Assembly (NCBI RefSeq): GCF_002917105.1
Contig: NZ_PQFZ01000011.1
Span: 124,001 to 188,000, forward strand
Origin: Allobosea psychrotolerans
Lineage (GTDB): Bacteria > Pseudomonadota > Alphaproteobacteria > Rhizobiales > Beijerinckiaceae
Reading direction: 5' to 3'
Length of the DNA: 64,000 nt
Shown here piece by piece: positions 34,859 through 42,499 of this stretch (positions are counted from its first letter, which is position 1; the number at the start of each line of letters is the position of its first letter). The notes under the pieces are model-generated. The model did no database searches and was not told the DNA's origin. It worked only from the letters and a program-made list of their open reading frames with translations. The position numbers and the translations under genes were made by a program.

Positions 34859-36067
34859 CTATGGCTTCGCCACAGCCGGGCATTTGCTCTCGGATAGCGG
34901 CCAGACAGTCTCCTCCGGAGCGATCGTCCGGACGATCTCGAAATAATCCCAGGGCCCCTTCGAATCCGCCGGCTTCTTGACGCGGGCGAGATACATCTCG
35001 CGCAAGACACGGCCGTCGCCGCGGATCGTCGCGCCCTTGGTGAAGGCGTCGTTGATCGGCATGGCTTTCATCGCGGCGGCGACCTTATCGGGATCGTCGG
35101 TGCCCGCTTCCCTGATCGCCTTGAGATAGTGCAGCACGGAACCGTAGACCCCGGCATGGAGCATCGAGGGCATCATGCCCGTGCGCTCCATGAACAGCTT
35201 CGACCAGGCGCGCGAGGCCTCGTCCCGATCCCAATAGGAGGCGGTGGTCAGATAGGTGCCCTGGGTCGCCTTCAGCCCGAGGCTGTGGACGTCCTGCAGG
35301 AAGAAGATCAAGGCCGCCAGGCTCTGCCCCTGTTCCGTCAGCCCGAATTCGCCGGCCTGCTTGATCGCGTTGATGGTGTCGTTGCCCGCATTGGCGATGC
35401 CGATCACCTTCGCGCCGGAGCTCTGGGCCCGCAGCAGGAAGGACGAGAAGTCGGCGTTGTTCAGCGGGTGACGCACGGAGCCCACGACCTTGCCGCCATT
35501 GGCCTCCACCACATCGGTCGCGTCCTTCTGGAGCTGGTGGCCGAAGGCGTAGTCGGAGGCCAGCATGAACCAGGAGCTGCCGCCGGCCTTCACCACCGCC
35601 GCGGCCGTGCCGTGCGACACCGCATAGGTGTCGTAGGTCCAGTGGAAGCCGTAAGGCGAGCATTGCTCGTTGGTCAGCGCCGTCGTGCCGGCGCCGGAAT
35701 ACATCACGATCTTCTTCTTTTCGCGGGCGAGCGACTGGATGGCCAGCGCCACGGCGGAATTGGGCACGTCGACGATCGCATCGACCTTGTCGATATCGAA
35801 CCACTGGCGCGCGATCGTCGTGCCGAGATCGGCCTTGTGCTGATGGTCGGCGGCGATGATCTGGATCGGCTTGCCGAGCACAGTGCCGCCGAATTCCTTC
35901 ACGGCGAGCTCGGCCGCCACGACCGAGCCCTTGCCGGTGATGTCGGCGGTGACGCCGGCCATGTCGGTGAGCACGCCGATCTTGACGACATCGTCGCTGA
36001 CCTGCGCCTGTGCGGTGCCCAGGCCGGTCAGCGCCAGCAGCGCTCCGGCCAGCAGAGTGGTCTTCAT
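34859..36067 (-). CDS. ABC transporter substrate-binding protein, branched-chain amino acid (LivK-like) type
   Basis: Encodes 402 residues with a signal peptide (MKTTLLAGALLALTGLGTAQA). The mature protein is a two-lobed periplasmic binding protein: VVKIGVLTDMAGVTADITGKG starts lobe 1, and YDTYAVSHGTAAAVVKAGGSSWF leads into lobe 2. GGGGAGAAACACC precedes the ATG. No permease or ATPase gene is adjacent, so it must use subunits encoded elsewhere or sense the ligand. It follows an Esterase-713-like hydrolase on the same strand, in the cassette flanked by rnhA 3' ends. Confidence 0.88.
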   Translation of the reverse strand: MKTTLLAGALLALTGLGTAQAQVSDDVVKIGVLTDMAGVTADITGKGSVVAAELAVKEFGGTVLGKPIQIIAADHQHKADLGTTIARQWFDIDKVDAIVDVPNSAVALAIQSLAREKKKIVMYSGAGTTALTNEQCSPYGFHWTYDTYAVSHGTAAAVVKAGGSSWFMLASDYAFGHQLQKDATDVVEANGGKVVGSVRHPLNNADFSSFLLRAQSSGAKVIGIANAGNDTINAIKQAGEFGLTEQGQSLAALIFFLQDVHSLGLKATQGTYLTTASYWDRDEASRAWSKLFMERTGMMPSMLHAGVYGSVLHYLKAIREAGTDDPDKVAAAMKAMPINDAFTKGATIRGDGRVLREMYLARVKKPADSKGPWDYFEIVRTIAPEETVWPLSESKCPAVAKP

Positions 36068-36124
36068 GGTGTTTCTCCCCGTTTTTTCGGCCGCTTGCCG
36101 CGGCGTCTCGATTGAGTGCGGTTT

Positions 36125-37069
36125 TCAGAGGCCGCGGCCGCGCAGCCAGCCGATCAGCCGGTCGGCGACGACGTCGCTGTTGTCCTCGATCATCGGCATA
36201 TGGCCGTTGCCGGTGATGCCCTCATCCGGCAGCCAGACGAATTCGGCGCCGAGATAGCGGGCCGTCGCCTCGTCCATGGCGCGTGGATGGCGCGGGTCGT
36301 GCTCGCCCGTCACGATGAGGATCGGGACGCGCGCAAGCGCGGCCGGGTCGGCGATCCGCAGGCCGCGTCCGCCGATGTTGAAGCGCTCGTTGAAGAGCCG
36401 GGCGCTCTCGGGAACGATCGAGAGCCGATATTGCGCGAAGGCCTCGTGCGGGAAGCGCGGCGCATTGGCCCAGAAGCTGCGCATGAACGCATCATCGACC
36501 GTGACGGGGCGATCCTCCGGCAGCATCACCGGGCAGCCGAGGCTGACATCCTGGCTCAGCCGGGCGACGGCGGCGGGATCGTCCGGCAAGACCGGCAGGA
36601 TATTGGCCGGAGCCCCCGGCGCGACGCCGATGAGGGCGGCAACCGCATGTGGCGCGCGCTCCGCGATCCACCAGCCCATCGGCCCGCTGGCGGAGTGGAC
36701 GAGCAGGATGGCCGGGCCGACCCTGTCGAGGAGAACAAGCAGAGCCTCGGCGATGTCGCGGGTCGACAGCCGCGCTAGGTCCCTGCAAGCCGGAGAGCGC
36801 CCATGTCCCGGCCAGTCGACGACGAAGGCGTCATGGCCGGCGGCCGTGAAATGGGCCGCCCAGCCTTCGCGGCCGTCGGGCGCTGCGAGATAGCATTGCC
36901 CGGTATGGCATCCGCCATGGACCATGACGACCGGCAGGCGAGGCGGCGCCGTCATGGCCGGGAGATGGTCGACATAGATCGGATGCGCCGGCGTGCCGCT
37001 GAAGAAGGCGCGGCCATACAGGATGGGCGGCGCGACAACGTGGGAATCGGCAGGAGCCGTGACGTTCAT
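36125..37069 (-). CDS. alpha/beta hydrolase, Esterase-713-like
   Basis: Encodes 314 residues. The oxyanion region VMVHGGCHTGQCY, then PDGREGWAAHFTAAGHDAFV and DWPGHGRS, resembles Esterase 713 of Alcaligenes. The nucleophile is Ser126 in HSASG; VTGEHDPRHP offers the acid and NGHMPMIEDNSD the catalytic His, so the triad looks complete. No signal peptide is evident. It is divergent from a marR gene and 57 bp upstream of the substrate-binding protein gene, so the two are likely one operon for uptake and cleavage of an ester-like compound (inferred). Confidence 0.85.
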   Translation of the reverse strand: MNVTAPADSHVVAPPILYGRAFFSGTPAHPIYVDHLPAMTAPPRLPVVMVHGGCHTGQCYLAAPDGREGWAAHFTAAGHDAFVVDWPGHGRSPACRDLARLSTRDIAEALLVLLDRVGPAILLVHSASGPMGWWIAERAPHAVAALIGVAPGAPANILPVLPDDPAAVARLSQDVSLGCPVMLPEDRPVTVDDAFMRSFWANAPRFPHEAFAQYRLSIVPESARLFNERFNIGGRGLRIADPAALARVPILIVTGEHDPRHPRAMDEATARYLGAEFVWLPDEGITGNGHMPMIEDNSDVVADRLIGWLRGRGL

Positions 37070-37139
37070 GCGATCCTCCCCGGGAGATCGCTACGAGGCG
37101 ATGTCCTCTCATTGCCGGGGATGGTAGGACTGCCGCGCC

Positions 37140-37673
37140 ATGACAGCAACAAAAAAGTCTCATATGAGACCTATTTCAGAACCCGATGATGCGGGCCACG
37201 GCGAGGATGGGCTGCGGGCCATCCTCAACGGCACCGATATCCCGACCGCATACAAGATCGGCTACATCCTGAACTTCTACCGCGAGCCGTCATTCCGCCG
37301 GATCGAGGCGGAGTTCGGGCTGACACGGCCGGAGATCGTCATCCTGCTTGCCCTGCATTTTCGCGACGGGATCACGGCGGCCGAGTTCTGCGAGTTCTCC
37401 GGCCATCTCAAGGCGGGCGTCAGCCGGGCCGTCATAGCGCTGGAGAGGAAGCAGCTCATTCGCCGCCAGGCCGACAGCGCCGACAGCCGCCGCCAGCGCC
37501 TGTTCATCACCGATGCCGGCCGTGCGCTCTATCAGCGTTATGCGCCCGCCTTGCGCACCCGCGAGGCGGCCATGCTGTCCTGCCTGTCACCGGCAGAGCG
37601 CGAGCAGTTCGACCGTCTGCTCGACAAGCTCGCGGCGCATGTGCCGCATTGGGGCTCGCTCTCGGAGCTGTAG
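37140..37673 (+). CDS. MarR family transcriptional regulator
   Basis: Encodes 177 residues. A roughly 35-residue N-terminal extension precedes the winged helix: FGLTRPEIVILLALHF, the recognition region EFCEFSGHLKAGVSRAVIAL, and the wing ADSADSRRQRLFITDAG. It is divergent from the esterase gene and probably controls it. The start is uncertain: ATG 37140 places a perfect palindrome (37157-37170) inside codons 6-11, and ATG 37164 lies within that palindrome. The gene ends 10 bp before the rnhA 3' fragment. Confidence 0.88.
   Translation: MTATKKSHMRPISEPDDAGHGEDGLRAILNGTDIPTAYKIGYILNFYREPSFRRIEAEFGLTRPEIVILLALHFRDGITAAEFCEFSGHLKAGVSRAVIALERKQLIRRQADSADSRRQRLFITDAGRALYQRYAPALRTREAAMLSCLSPAEREQFDRLLDKLAAHVPHWGSLSEL
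37157..37170. promoter_or_regulatory. perfect palindrome GTCTCATATGAGAC, candidate MarR operator
   Basis: A 14-bp perfect dyad, AT-rich at its centre, inside the first codons of the marR gene and 88 bp upstream of the divergent esterase start. MarR proteins bind dyads of this size. If it is the operator, either the marR start is downstream or the protein blocks its own transcript at the beginning of the gene. Confidence 0.5.
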
Positions 37674-37683
37674 TGGGGGAAGC

Positions 37684-37801
37684 GCGCTTGGCCGCCACAA
37701 GATCGAGTGCAAACGAGTCAAGGGCTATGCCGGGCCGGATGAATGAGCGCGCCGACGCGCTCGCCCGTGCCGGCATGGCGCCATTCAAGCCGGGTCGGTA
37801 G
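37684..37801 (+). pseudogene. duplicate 3' end of rnhA, frameshifted
   Basis: These 118 bases align with the last 120 bases of rnhA (34715-34834) at about five of every six positions by eye. Reading starts as the RNase H C-terminus (RHKIECKRVKGYAG) but a net 2-base deletion after GCCGG breaks the frame, and the catalytic His124 codon has become Tyr. Beyond the deletion the original frame still aligns to FKPGR and a stop (TAG instead of TGA). Most substitutions after the deletion fall at third codon positions. There is no start, so it cannot be functional. Confidence 0.85.
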
Positions 37802-37892
37802 GGCGCACGGGCATGGCGCCGCCCCTTCCCAGCTCGGACCAGGTTGTGAGAGGATCGTCGGCCTGAACGGTTCATGTCCACGGAGTCTCGCG

Positions 37893-38183
37893 ATGCCCAA
37901 AGCCTATTGGCTCAGTTCCTATCGCTCGGTCAGCAATCCCGACGCGCTCGCGGCCTATGCCAAGCTGGCTGGCCCGGCCATTGCCGCCGGCGGTGGCAGG
38001 TTCCTGGCGCGCGGCTTGCCGGCACAGGTCTACGAGGCCGGGCTCCAGGAGCGCACCGTGCTCATCGAGTTCGACAGCGTCGCGCAGGCGCAGGCGACCC
38101 ATGACAGCCCGGCCTATCAGGAAGCCCTGGCCGCGCTCGCCGGCGGAGCGGAGCGCGATCTCCGCATCGTCGAGGGCGTATAG
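37893..38183 (+). CDS. DUF1330 domain-containing protein
   Basis: Encodes 96 residues. MPKAYWLSSYRSVSNPDALAAYAKLAGP, then GGRFLARGL and RTVLIEFDSVAQAQATHDSPAYQEAL is the DUF1330 pattern, a dimeric ferredoxin-like alpha+beta fold of unknown function. It starts 91 bp after the rnhA fragment and stands alone. It would probably have been the direct neighbour of rnhA before the cassette was placed between them (inference). Confidence 0.88.
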   Translation: MPKAYWLSSYRSVSNPDALAAYAKLAGPAIAAGGGRFLARGLPAQVYEAGLQERTVLIEFDSVAQAQATHDSPAYQEALAALAGGAERDLRIVEGV

Positions 38184-38211
38184 AGCACGCTGATTATCCA
38201 CGGAAACAGAC

Positions 38212-38304
38212 CGTCATTCCGGAGCGGCGAAGCCGCGCCGCTTCGGAAGCCTTCGTAGAGCGCGGGAGCCCTCCGGTGGATCGCGGGGCAAGCCCGGAAT
38301 GACG
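38212..38304. repeat. REP-like palindromic repeat, family C
   Basis: Outer arms are CGTCATTCCGG and CCGGAATGACG, with inner GCGGCGAAGCCGCGCC hairpins. It sits between the convergent DUF1330 and LLM oxidoreductase genes and may serve as a two-way transcript end. Confidence 0.7.
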
Positions 38305-38318
38305 GCGATGGCTGAGCC

Positions 38319-39341
38319 TCACCTCCAGCCCAGCCCCGGCGCGACATGCTTCAGGATCATCTCGATGACATGGGTGTTGTAGGCGACGCCGAGTTGGTTG
38401 GGCACTGTCAGCAGCAGCGTATCGGCTTCAGCGATCGCCTCGTCCTGCGCCAGCTCCTGGATCAGCTTGTCCGGCTCGGCCGCGTAGCTGCGCCCGAAGA
38501 TCGCGCGGGTGCTGTCGTCGATGAATCCGACCTGATCGTCGCTTTGGTTGCCGCCGCCGAAATAGGCGCGGTCGCGGTCATCCACCAGCGCGAATATGCT
38601 GCGGCTGACCGAGACGCGCGGCTCGCGCGCATGTCCGGCCTCCTTCCAGGCCGCGCGATAGGCGCGGATCTGCTTGGCCTGCTGGATGTGGAAGGGCTCG
38701 CCGCTCTCGTCGTTCTTGAGCGTCGAACTCTGCAGGTTCATGCCGAGCTTGGCGGCCCAGATTGCGGTGGCGTTGGAACCGGCGCCCCACCAGATGCGCT
38801 CGCGCAGCCCCTCGGAATAGGGCTCGAGCCGCAGCAAACCGGGCGGGTTGGGAAACATCGGCCGGGGGTTGGGCTTGGCGAAACCCTGTCCCCGCAGCAG
38901 GTCGAGGAAGACCTCGGCGTGCCTGCGCCCCATATCGGCGTCGCTCTGGCCCTGCGCCGGCTCATAGCCGAAATAGCGCCAGCCATCGATCACCTGCTCC
39001 GGCGAGCCACGACTGATGCCGAGCTGCAGGCGCCCGCCGGCGATGAGATCGGCGGAACCGGCATCCTCCGCCATGTAGAGCGGGTTCTCGTAGCGCATGT
39101 CGATGACGCCGGTGCCGATCTCGATGCGGCTCGTCCTGGCGCCGACGGCGGCAAGCAGCGGGAAGGGCGAGGCGAGCTGGCGCGCGAAATGGTGCACGCG
39201 GAAATAGGCGCCGTCCGCGCCCAGCTCCTCGGCTGCAACAGCAAGATCGATCGATTGCAGCAGCGTGTCGCCCGCCGAACGCGTCTGGGATTGCGGCGAG
39301 GGCGTCCAATGCCCGAACGAGAGGAAACCGATTGTCTTCAT
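38319..39341 (-). CDS. LLM class flavin-dependent oxidoreductase
   Basis: From the ATG at 39341 the product is 340 residues. It starts MKTIGFLSFGHWTP and shows the bacterial-luciferase-like TIM-barrel blocks LAVAAEELGADGAYFRVHHF, RIEIGTGVIDMRYENPLYMAEDAGSAD in pieces, and GGRLQLGISRGSPEQ. These enzymes use FMNH2 from a partner reductase to oxidise small substrates with O2. The substrate is unknown. It stands alone on the minus strand between a family C repeat and a 248-bp gap with a short tandem repeat. Confidence 0.88.
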   Translation of the reverse strand: MKTIGFLSFGHWTPSPQSQTRSAGDTLLQSIDLAVAAEELGADGAYFRVHHFARQLASPFPLLAAVGARTSRIEIGTGVIDMRYENPLYMAEDAGSADLIAGGRLQLGISRGSPEQVIDGWRYFGYEPAQGQSDADMGRRHAEVFLDLLRGQGFAKPNPRPMFPNPPGLLRLEPYSEGLRERIWWGAGSNATAIWAAKLGMNLQSSTLKNDESGEPFHIQQAKQIRAYRAAWKEAGHAREPRVSVSRSIFALVDDRDRAYFGGGNQSDDQVGFIDDSTRAIFGRSYAAEPDKLIQELAQDEAIAEADTLLLTVPNQLGVAYNTHVIEMILKHVAPGLGWR

Positions 39342-39504
39342 GGCTCGACGCCTGTCGCTGCCCGCGAACGCAGCTGCGCTCCGCGGAAAGAGGGATGTCC
39401 GAGCGGCTGGCGCGGGCACCATGCCGTCCGACGGATGTGTCCCTCATATAATGGGCCGCAGCAGTGCCAGGGTTGCATGCACGCACACGCCCCCATGCGC
39501 CGGC

Positions 39505-39564
39505 GCAGTGCTGACCGGTGCAGTCCTGGCTGGCGCGGTCTTGGCTGGCGCGGTCGCGGCAGGG
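39505..39564. repeat. four tandem 15-bp units
   Basis: Units GCAGTGCTGACCGGT, GCAGTCCTGGCTGGC, GCGGTCTTGGCTGGC and GCGGTCGCGGCAGGG follow one another. Read on the plus strand they would give AVLTG, AVLAG, AVLAG, AVAAG, but the frame has no convincing start, so I treat it as a DNA repeat. It lies upstream of the LLM oxidoreductase gene and downstream of the GNAT gene. The rest of the gap holds nothing clear. Confidence 0.6.
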
Positions 39565-39589
39565 ACGGCGACAAGCCGTGCGGAGTTCG

Positions 39590-40039
39590 TCAGCTCAGCG
39601 CCTGCCGATAGACGATGAAGCCGGATTTGTCCGCGACCTTGTCGTAAAGCTCCTGCGCCTGCAGGTTCGTCTCATGGGTCTGCCAGTAGACCCGGAAGGC
39701 GCCCTTGGCCTGGGCCATCTCGCGCACGGCCTCGATCAGCTTGCGCCCGACGCCACTGCCGCGCGCCTCGGTCACGGTGAAGAGGTCCTGCAGGTAGCAG
39801 ATGTCCTTCGCGCTCCAGGTCGTGCGGTGCAGCACCCAGTGGACGATCCCGAGCGCTTTGCCGTCGCGCTCGGCGATGAAGCCGCCCATCGGCTCCGTGC
39901 CGCCGGTGAGGCGGGCGAAGGTCAGGTCGTACAGTTCCGGCGACAGGGCGCTCTTGTAGAAGGTCAGATAGCCTTGCCAGAGCGGCTCCCAGGCGGCGCG
40001 GTCGCTCGCAACGAGCGGGCGGATGGTGATGTCTGACAT
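39590..40039 (-). CDS. GNAT family N-acetyltransferase
   Basis: Encodes 149 residues. Begins ITIRPLVASDRAAWEPLWQGYL and carries YLQDLFTVTEARGSGVGRKL, the GNAT acetyl-CoA loop, near residues 82-101, then QTHETNLQAQELYDKVADKSGF. The form is that of small-molecule or protein acetyltransferases of the RimI/YhbS kind; the substrate is unknown. It is a single-gene unit downstream of a Prx5 gene whose terminator separates the two. Confidence 0.88.
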   Translation of the reverse strand: MSDITIRPLVASDRAAWEPLWQGYLTFYKSALSPELYDLTFARLTGGTEPMGGFIAERDGKALGIVHWVLHRTTWSAKDICYLQDLFTVTEARGSGVGRKLIEAVREMAQAKGAFRVYWQTHETNLQAQELYDKVADKSGFIVYRQALS

Positions 40040-40185
40040 GGCTCGACCCCCAAGATAGGTGCGAAGGCTAGCGCGCTCCTCGGGAGCTGTCTCATGACAA
40101 GGCGAGATCGCATCGATCAGCGCGGCATGGGCATCGAAACGGCCCGAGCCTTGTCCGGCAGGAGCCCGCCCGAATCCGCTGCATG

Positions 40186-40216
40186 AAAAAGCCCGCGACG
40201 CGGTGCGTCGCGGGCT
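40186..40216 (-). terminator. intrinsic terminator of the peroxiredoxin gene
   Basis: On the minus strand AGCCCGCGACGC pairs perfectly with GCGTCGCGGGCT across a 3-base loop and is followed by TTTTT (AAAAA at 40186-40190 on the plus strand). It begins 25 bp after the peroxiredoxin stop. Confidence 0.9.
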
Positions 40217-40240
40217 CGCATCTGCGCGGCCAGGGGAGGC

Positions 40241-40726
40241 TCAGAGCTGCGTCAGCAGATTCTCGGCACCGGAGATCTCGGCCTTGCCCGGGCCTTCCTC
40301 GATGTTGAGCGAGGTCACGACGCCGTCCTCGACGATCATCGAATAGCGCTGCGAGCGGGTGCCGAGGCCGAAGCCGGAACCGTCGAGCGAGAGGCCGATC
40401 TCCTTGGCGAAGTCGCCATTGCCGTCGGAGAGGAACTCGATCACGCCCGCGCCGCCGGTCGCCTTCGACCAGGCGTCCATGACGAAGACGTCGTTGACGC
40501 CGGTGACCATGATCGCGTCGACGCCCTTGGCCTTGATGTCGGCGGCGTGGTTGAGATAGCCCGGCAGATGGTTCTTGTGGCAGGTCGGCGTGAAGGCGCC
40601 GGGAACGGCGAACAGCACGACCTTCTTGCCCTTGAACAGATCGTCGGTCGTCTTGGCGGCGGGGCCGTCCGCGGTCATCACCCGGAACGTCGCCTGGGGA
40701 AGCTTGTCACCTACCTTGATGGTCAT
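40241..40726 (-). CDS. peroxiredoxin, Prx5 type
   Basis: Encodes 161 residues. The peroxidatic cysteine is Cys49 in VPGAFTPTCHKNHLPGY, the Prx5 signature, and VTGVNDVFVMDAW and FLSDGNGDFAKEIGLSLDGSG follow in the expected order. It reduces hydrogen peroxide and alkyl hydroperoxides with a thiol donor such as glutaredoxin or thioredoxin in the cytoplasm. It has its own strong terminator. The DsbD-domain gene lies 49 bp upstream on the same strand. Confidence 0.94.
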   Translation of the reverse strand: MTIKVGDKLPQATFRVMTADGPAAKTTDDLFKGKKVVLFAVPGAFTPTCHKNHLPGYLNHAADIKAKGVDAIMVTGVNDVFVMDAWSKATGGAGVIEFLSDGNGDFAKEIGLSLDGSGFGLGTRSQRYSMIVEDGVVTSLNIEEGPGKAEISGAENLLTQL

Positions 40727-40775
40727 AGCGCCTGTTCTCCGTGAAGCCTGCGGCTTGCGCCGCGAGGTTCACGAA

Positions 40776-41627
40776 TTAGGGCTTGGCGGCGGGGATGTCG
40801 AGTTCCAGCCGCGTCTCGACCGCATTCGGCGAGCCGCGCACTGTGACGATGAACGGCGTCGGCCCCGAGGCGCCCTTGGGCCTGTCCTTGAGCCTGACCT
40901 TGGCGAGAACGGTTCCGTCGGCCTGCGGGAACAGCATGGCCTTGCCGAAGGACCACATGCCGGGCCCCTCGACGAAGACATCCTCGACCTTGCCGTCGGG
41001 CGGGGTGCGCAACACGAATTTGAGGCCCTGTACCGGCGAGGTTTCATCCAGCCGCGCCTCGGCGATCGACAGCATGTCCTTGTGCTCGCCGAGCTTGGCG
41101 CGCACCGGGACACGCGCCTCGAACTGCTCCAGCCGTGGTGAGGTCACGGATGTGACACCGGGCTCCAGCCAGAGCCGGGCCTCGCCCTTTGTGGGAATGC
41201 AGATCTTGTCGCAGACGGCATAGTCGAGCTTGAGCATCAGCATGACGGGCTTGGCCGGGTCGACCGGCTGCACCGAGACCGGGATGACGACCTCCCCGAC
41301 ATAGCCCAGCGAATAGCCCACGCCGTCGGGGAAGCGTTCGGGCGCCGGCCAGCGCACGTCGAGGCCGCCGACATTGTCCGAGCCGCTCCAGTCGAACACC
41401 GGCGGCACGCCGAAGTCGCCTGGGCTGCGCCAATAGGTCTTGTAGCCGGGAGCCAGCGCGATCTCGATGCCGACGCGTTGCTTGCCGGACGGCGCGGTCG
41501 CGCCCGCGATCAGGCGCAGCGACGCATTGTCGCCCTTCGACCAGGACGACATCACCGCCTCCTGCGCGAGGGCAGGGGCGCTCAGCGCCGAAGCGGCGAT
41601 CGCGAGCAAGGTCAAAACGAGTTTCAC
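40776..41627 (-). CDS. periplasmic DsbD N-terminal-domain protein (thiol:disulfide interchange-like)
   Basis: Encodes 283 residues with a signal peptide (MKLVLTLLAIAASALSAPALA). The mature part has an N-terminal DsbD-like fold: APGYKTYWRSPGDFGVPPVFDWS, YSLGYVGEVVIPVSV and LKLDYAVCDKICIPTKGEARL, where the CDKIC pair is the likely redox-active cysteine couple. It lacks the DsbD membrane and thioredoxin domains, so it would need a separate CcdA/DsbD-type partner. It is divergent from yqgE. Confidence 0.87.
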   Translation of the reverse strand: MKLVLTLLAIAASALSAPALAQEAVMSSWSKGDNASLRLIAGATAPSGKQRVGIEIALAPGYKTYWRSPGDFGVPPVFDWSGSDNVGGLDVRWPAPERFPDGVGYSLGYVGEVVIPVSVQPVDPAKPVMLMLKLDYAVCDKICIPTKGEARLWLEPGVTSVTSPRLEQFEARVPVRAKLGEHKDMLSIAEARLDETSPVQGLKFVLRTPPDGKVEDVFVEGPGMWSFGKAMLFPQADGTVLAKVRLKDRPKGASGPTPFIVTVRGSPNAVETRLELDIPAAKP

Positions 41628-41806
41628 GATGCTGACTTATGTGTTCCGGCGCGAAATAGCGAATACCGTCCACTCATTTTCGGCAACGATTGCGTGAAGT
41701 GCATGCGTGCAGTGGATGCAGCATGATTGGGGCGCAATCGCGATCTCCGATTTTCATGCGCGCCCCCCGGTTCCCAGCGCGGGGGAAAGTGATCTAGCAT
41801 GGGCTT

Positions 41807-42418
41807 ATGAAGATTGGCTCAAATCAGCGCGTCAGCGGCCGCAGCTATCTCGACGGGCAATGCTTGATCGCAATGCCCGGTATGACCGACGCGCGTTTCA
41901 GTCGCAGCGTCATCTATGTCTGCGCCCATTCCGAGGATGGCGCGATGGGGATCATCGTCAACAAGCCGGCCGCCGACACCAAGTTCCCGGACCTCCTGGT
42001 CCAGCTCGACGTCATTCCCTCGGACGAGCTGATCCGCCTGCCGAGCCAGGCCGAGCGCATGCAGGTGCTGCGCGGCGGGCCGGTCGAAACCAAGCGCGGC
42101 TTCGTGCTCCACACCGCTGATTTCTTCCTGGAATCGGCGACGCTGCCGATCGATGACGGCATCTGCCTGACGGCGACGCTCGACATCCTGCGCGCCATCG
42201 CCATCGGCAGCGGGCCGGAGAACGCGATCCTTGCGCTGGGCTATGCCGGCTGGGCTGCAGGCCAGCTCGAGAGCGAGATCCAGTCGAATGGCTGGCTGCA
42301 TTGCGCGGCTGACCCGGAGCTGCTCTTCGACGACGGCATCGAGACGAAATATCACCGCGCTCTCGGCAAGATCGGCATCGACCCGGCCTTCCTGTCGAGC
42401 CAGGCCGGGCACGCCTGA
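41807..42418 (+). CDS. YqgE/AlgH family protein
   Basis: Encodes 203 residues. [28 protein letters not shown], then [11 protein letters not shown] and [15 protein letters not shown], matches the UPF0301 (YqgE/AlgH) family from end to end in pieces. The structure is known but the function is not; AlgH affects transcription of alginate genes in Pseudomonas. It is cytoplasmic, divergent from the DsbD-domain gene, and convergent with the EAL protein gene. Confidence 0.95.
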   Translation: MKIGSNQRVSGRSYLDGQCLIAMPGMTDARFSRSVIYVCAHSEDGAMGIIVNKPAADTKFPDLLVQLDVIPSDELIRLPSQAERMQVLRGGPVETKRGFVLHTADFFLESATLPIDDGICLTATLDILRAIAIGSGPENAILALGYAGWAAGQLESEIQSNGWLHCAADPELLFDDGIETKYHRALGKIGIDPAFLSSQAGHA

Positions 42419-42425
42419 GCCTCAC

Positions 42426-42491
42426 CGTCATTCTCGGGCCCGACCCGAGAATCTCTGGCACGAGATGCTCGGGTCGAGCCCGAGCATGACG
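42426..42491. repeat. REP-like palindromic repeat, family C
   Basis: CGTCATTCTCGGGCCCGA at one end and TCGAGCCCGAGCATGACG at the other, joined by CTCTGGCACGAGATG. The right half recurs at 59311-59351 inside the gcv operon. It lies between two convergent genes. Confidence 0.75.
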
Positions 42492-42499
42492 CGCGTGCC

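Noticed and set aside
34835..37683. A genomic island with integrase at the rnhA 3' end
   Set aside because: No integrase, transposase or tRNA is present in the interval; only the direct repeat supports insertion, so I report the repeat and not a named mobile element.
39265..39618. Plus-strand protein containing AVLAG pentapeptide-like repeats
   Set aside because: No ribosome site, antisense to the LLM gene start for its first part, and the repeat is better explained as tandem DNA units.
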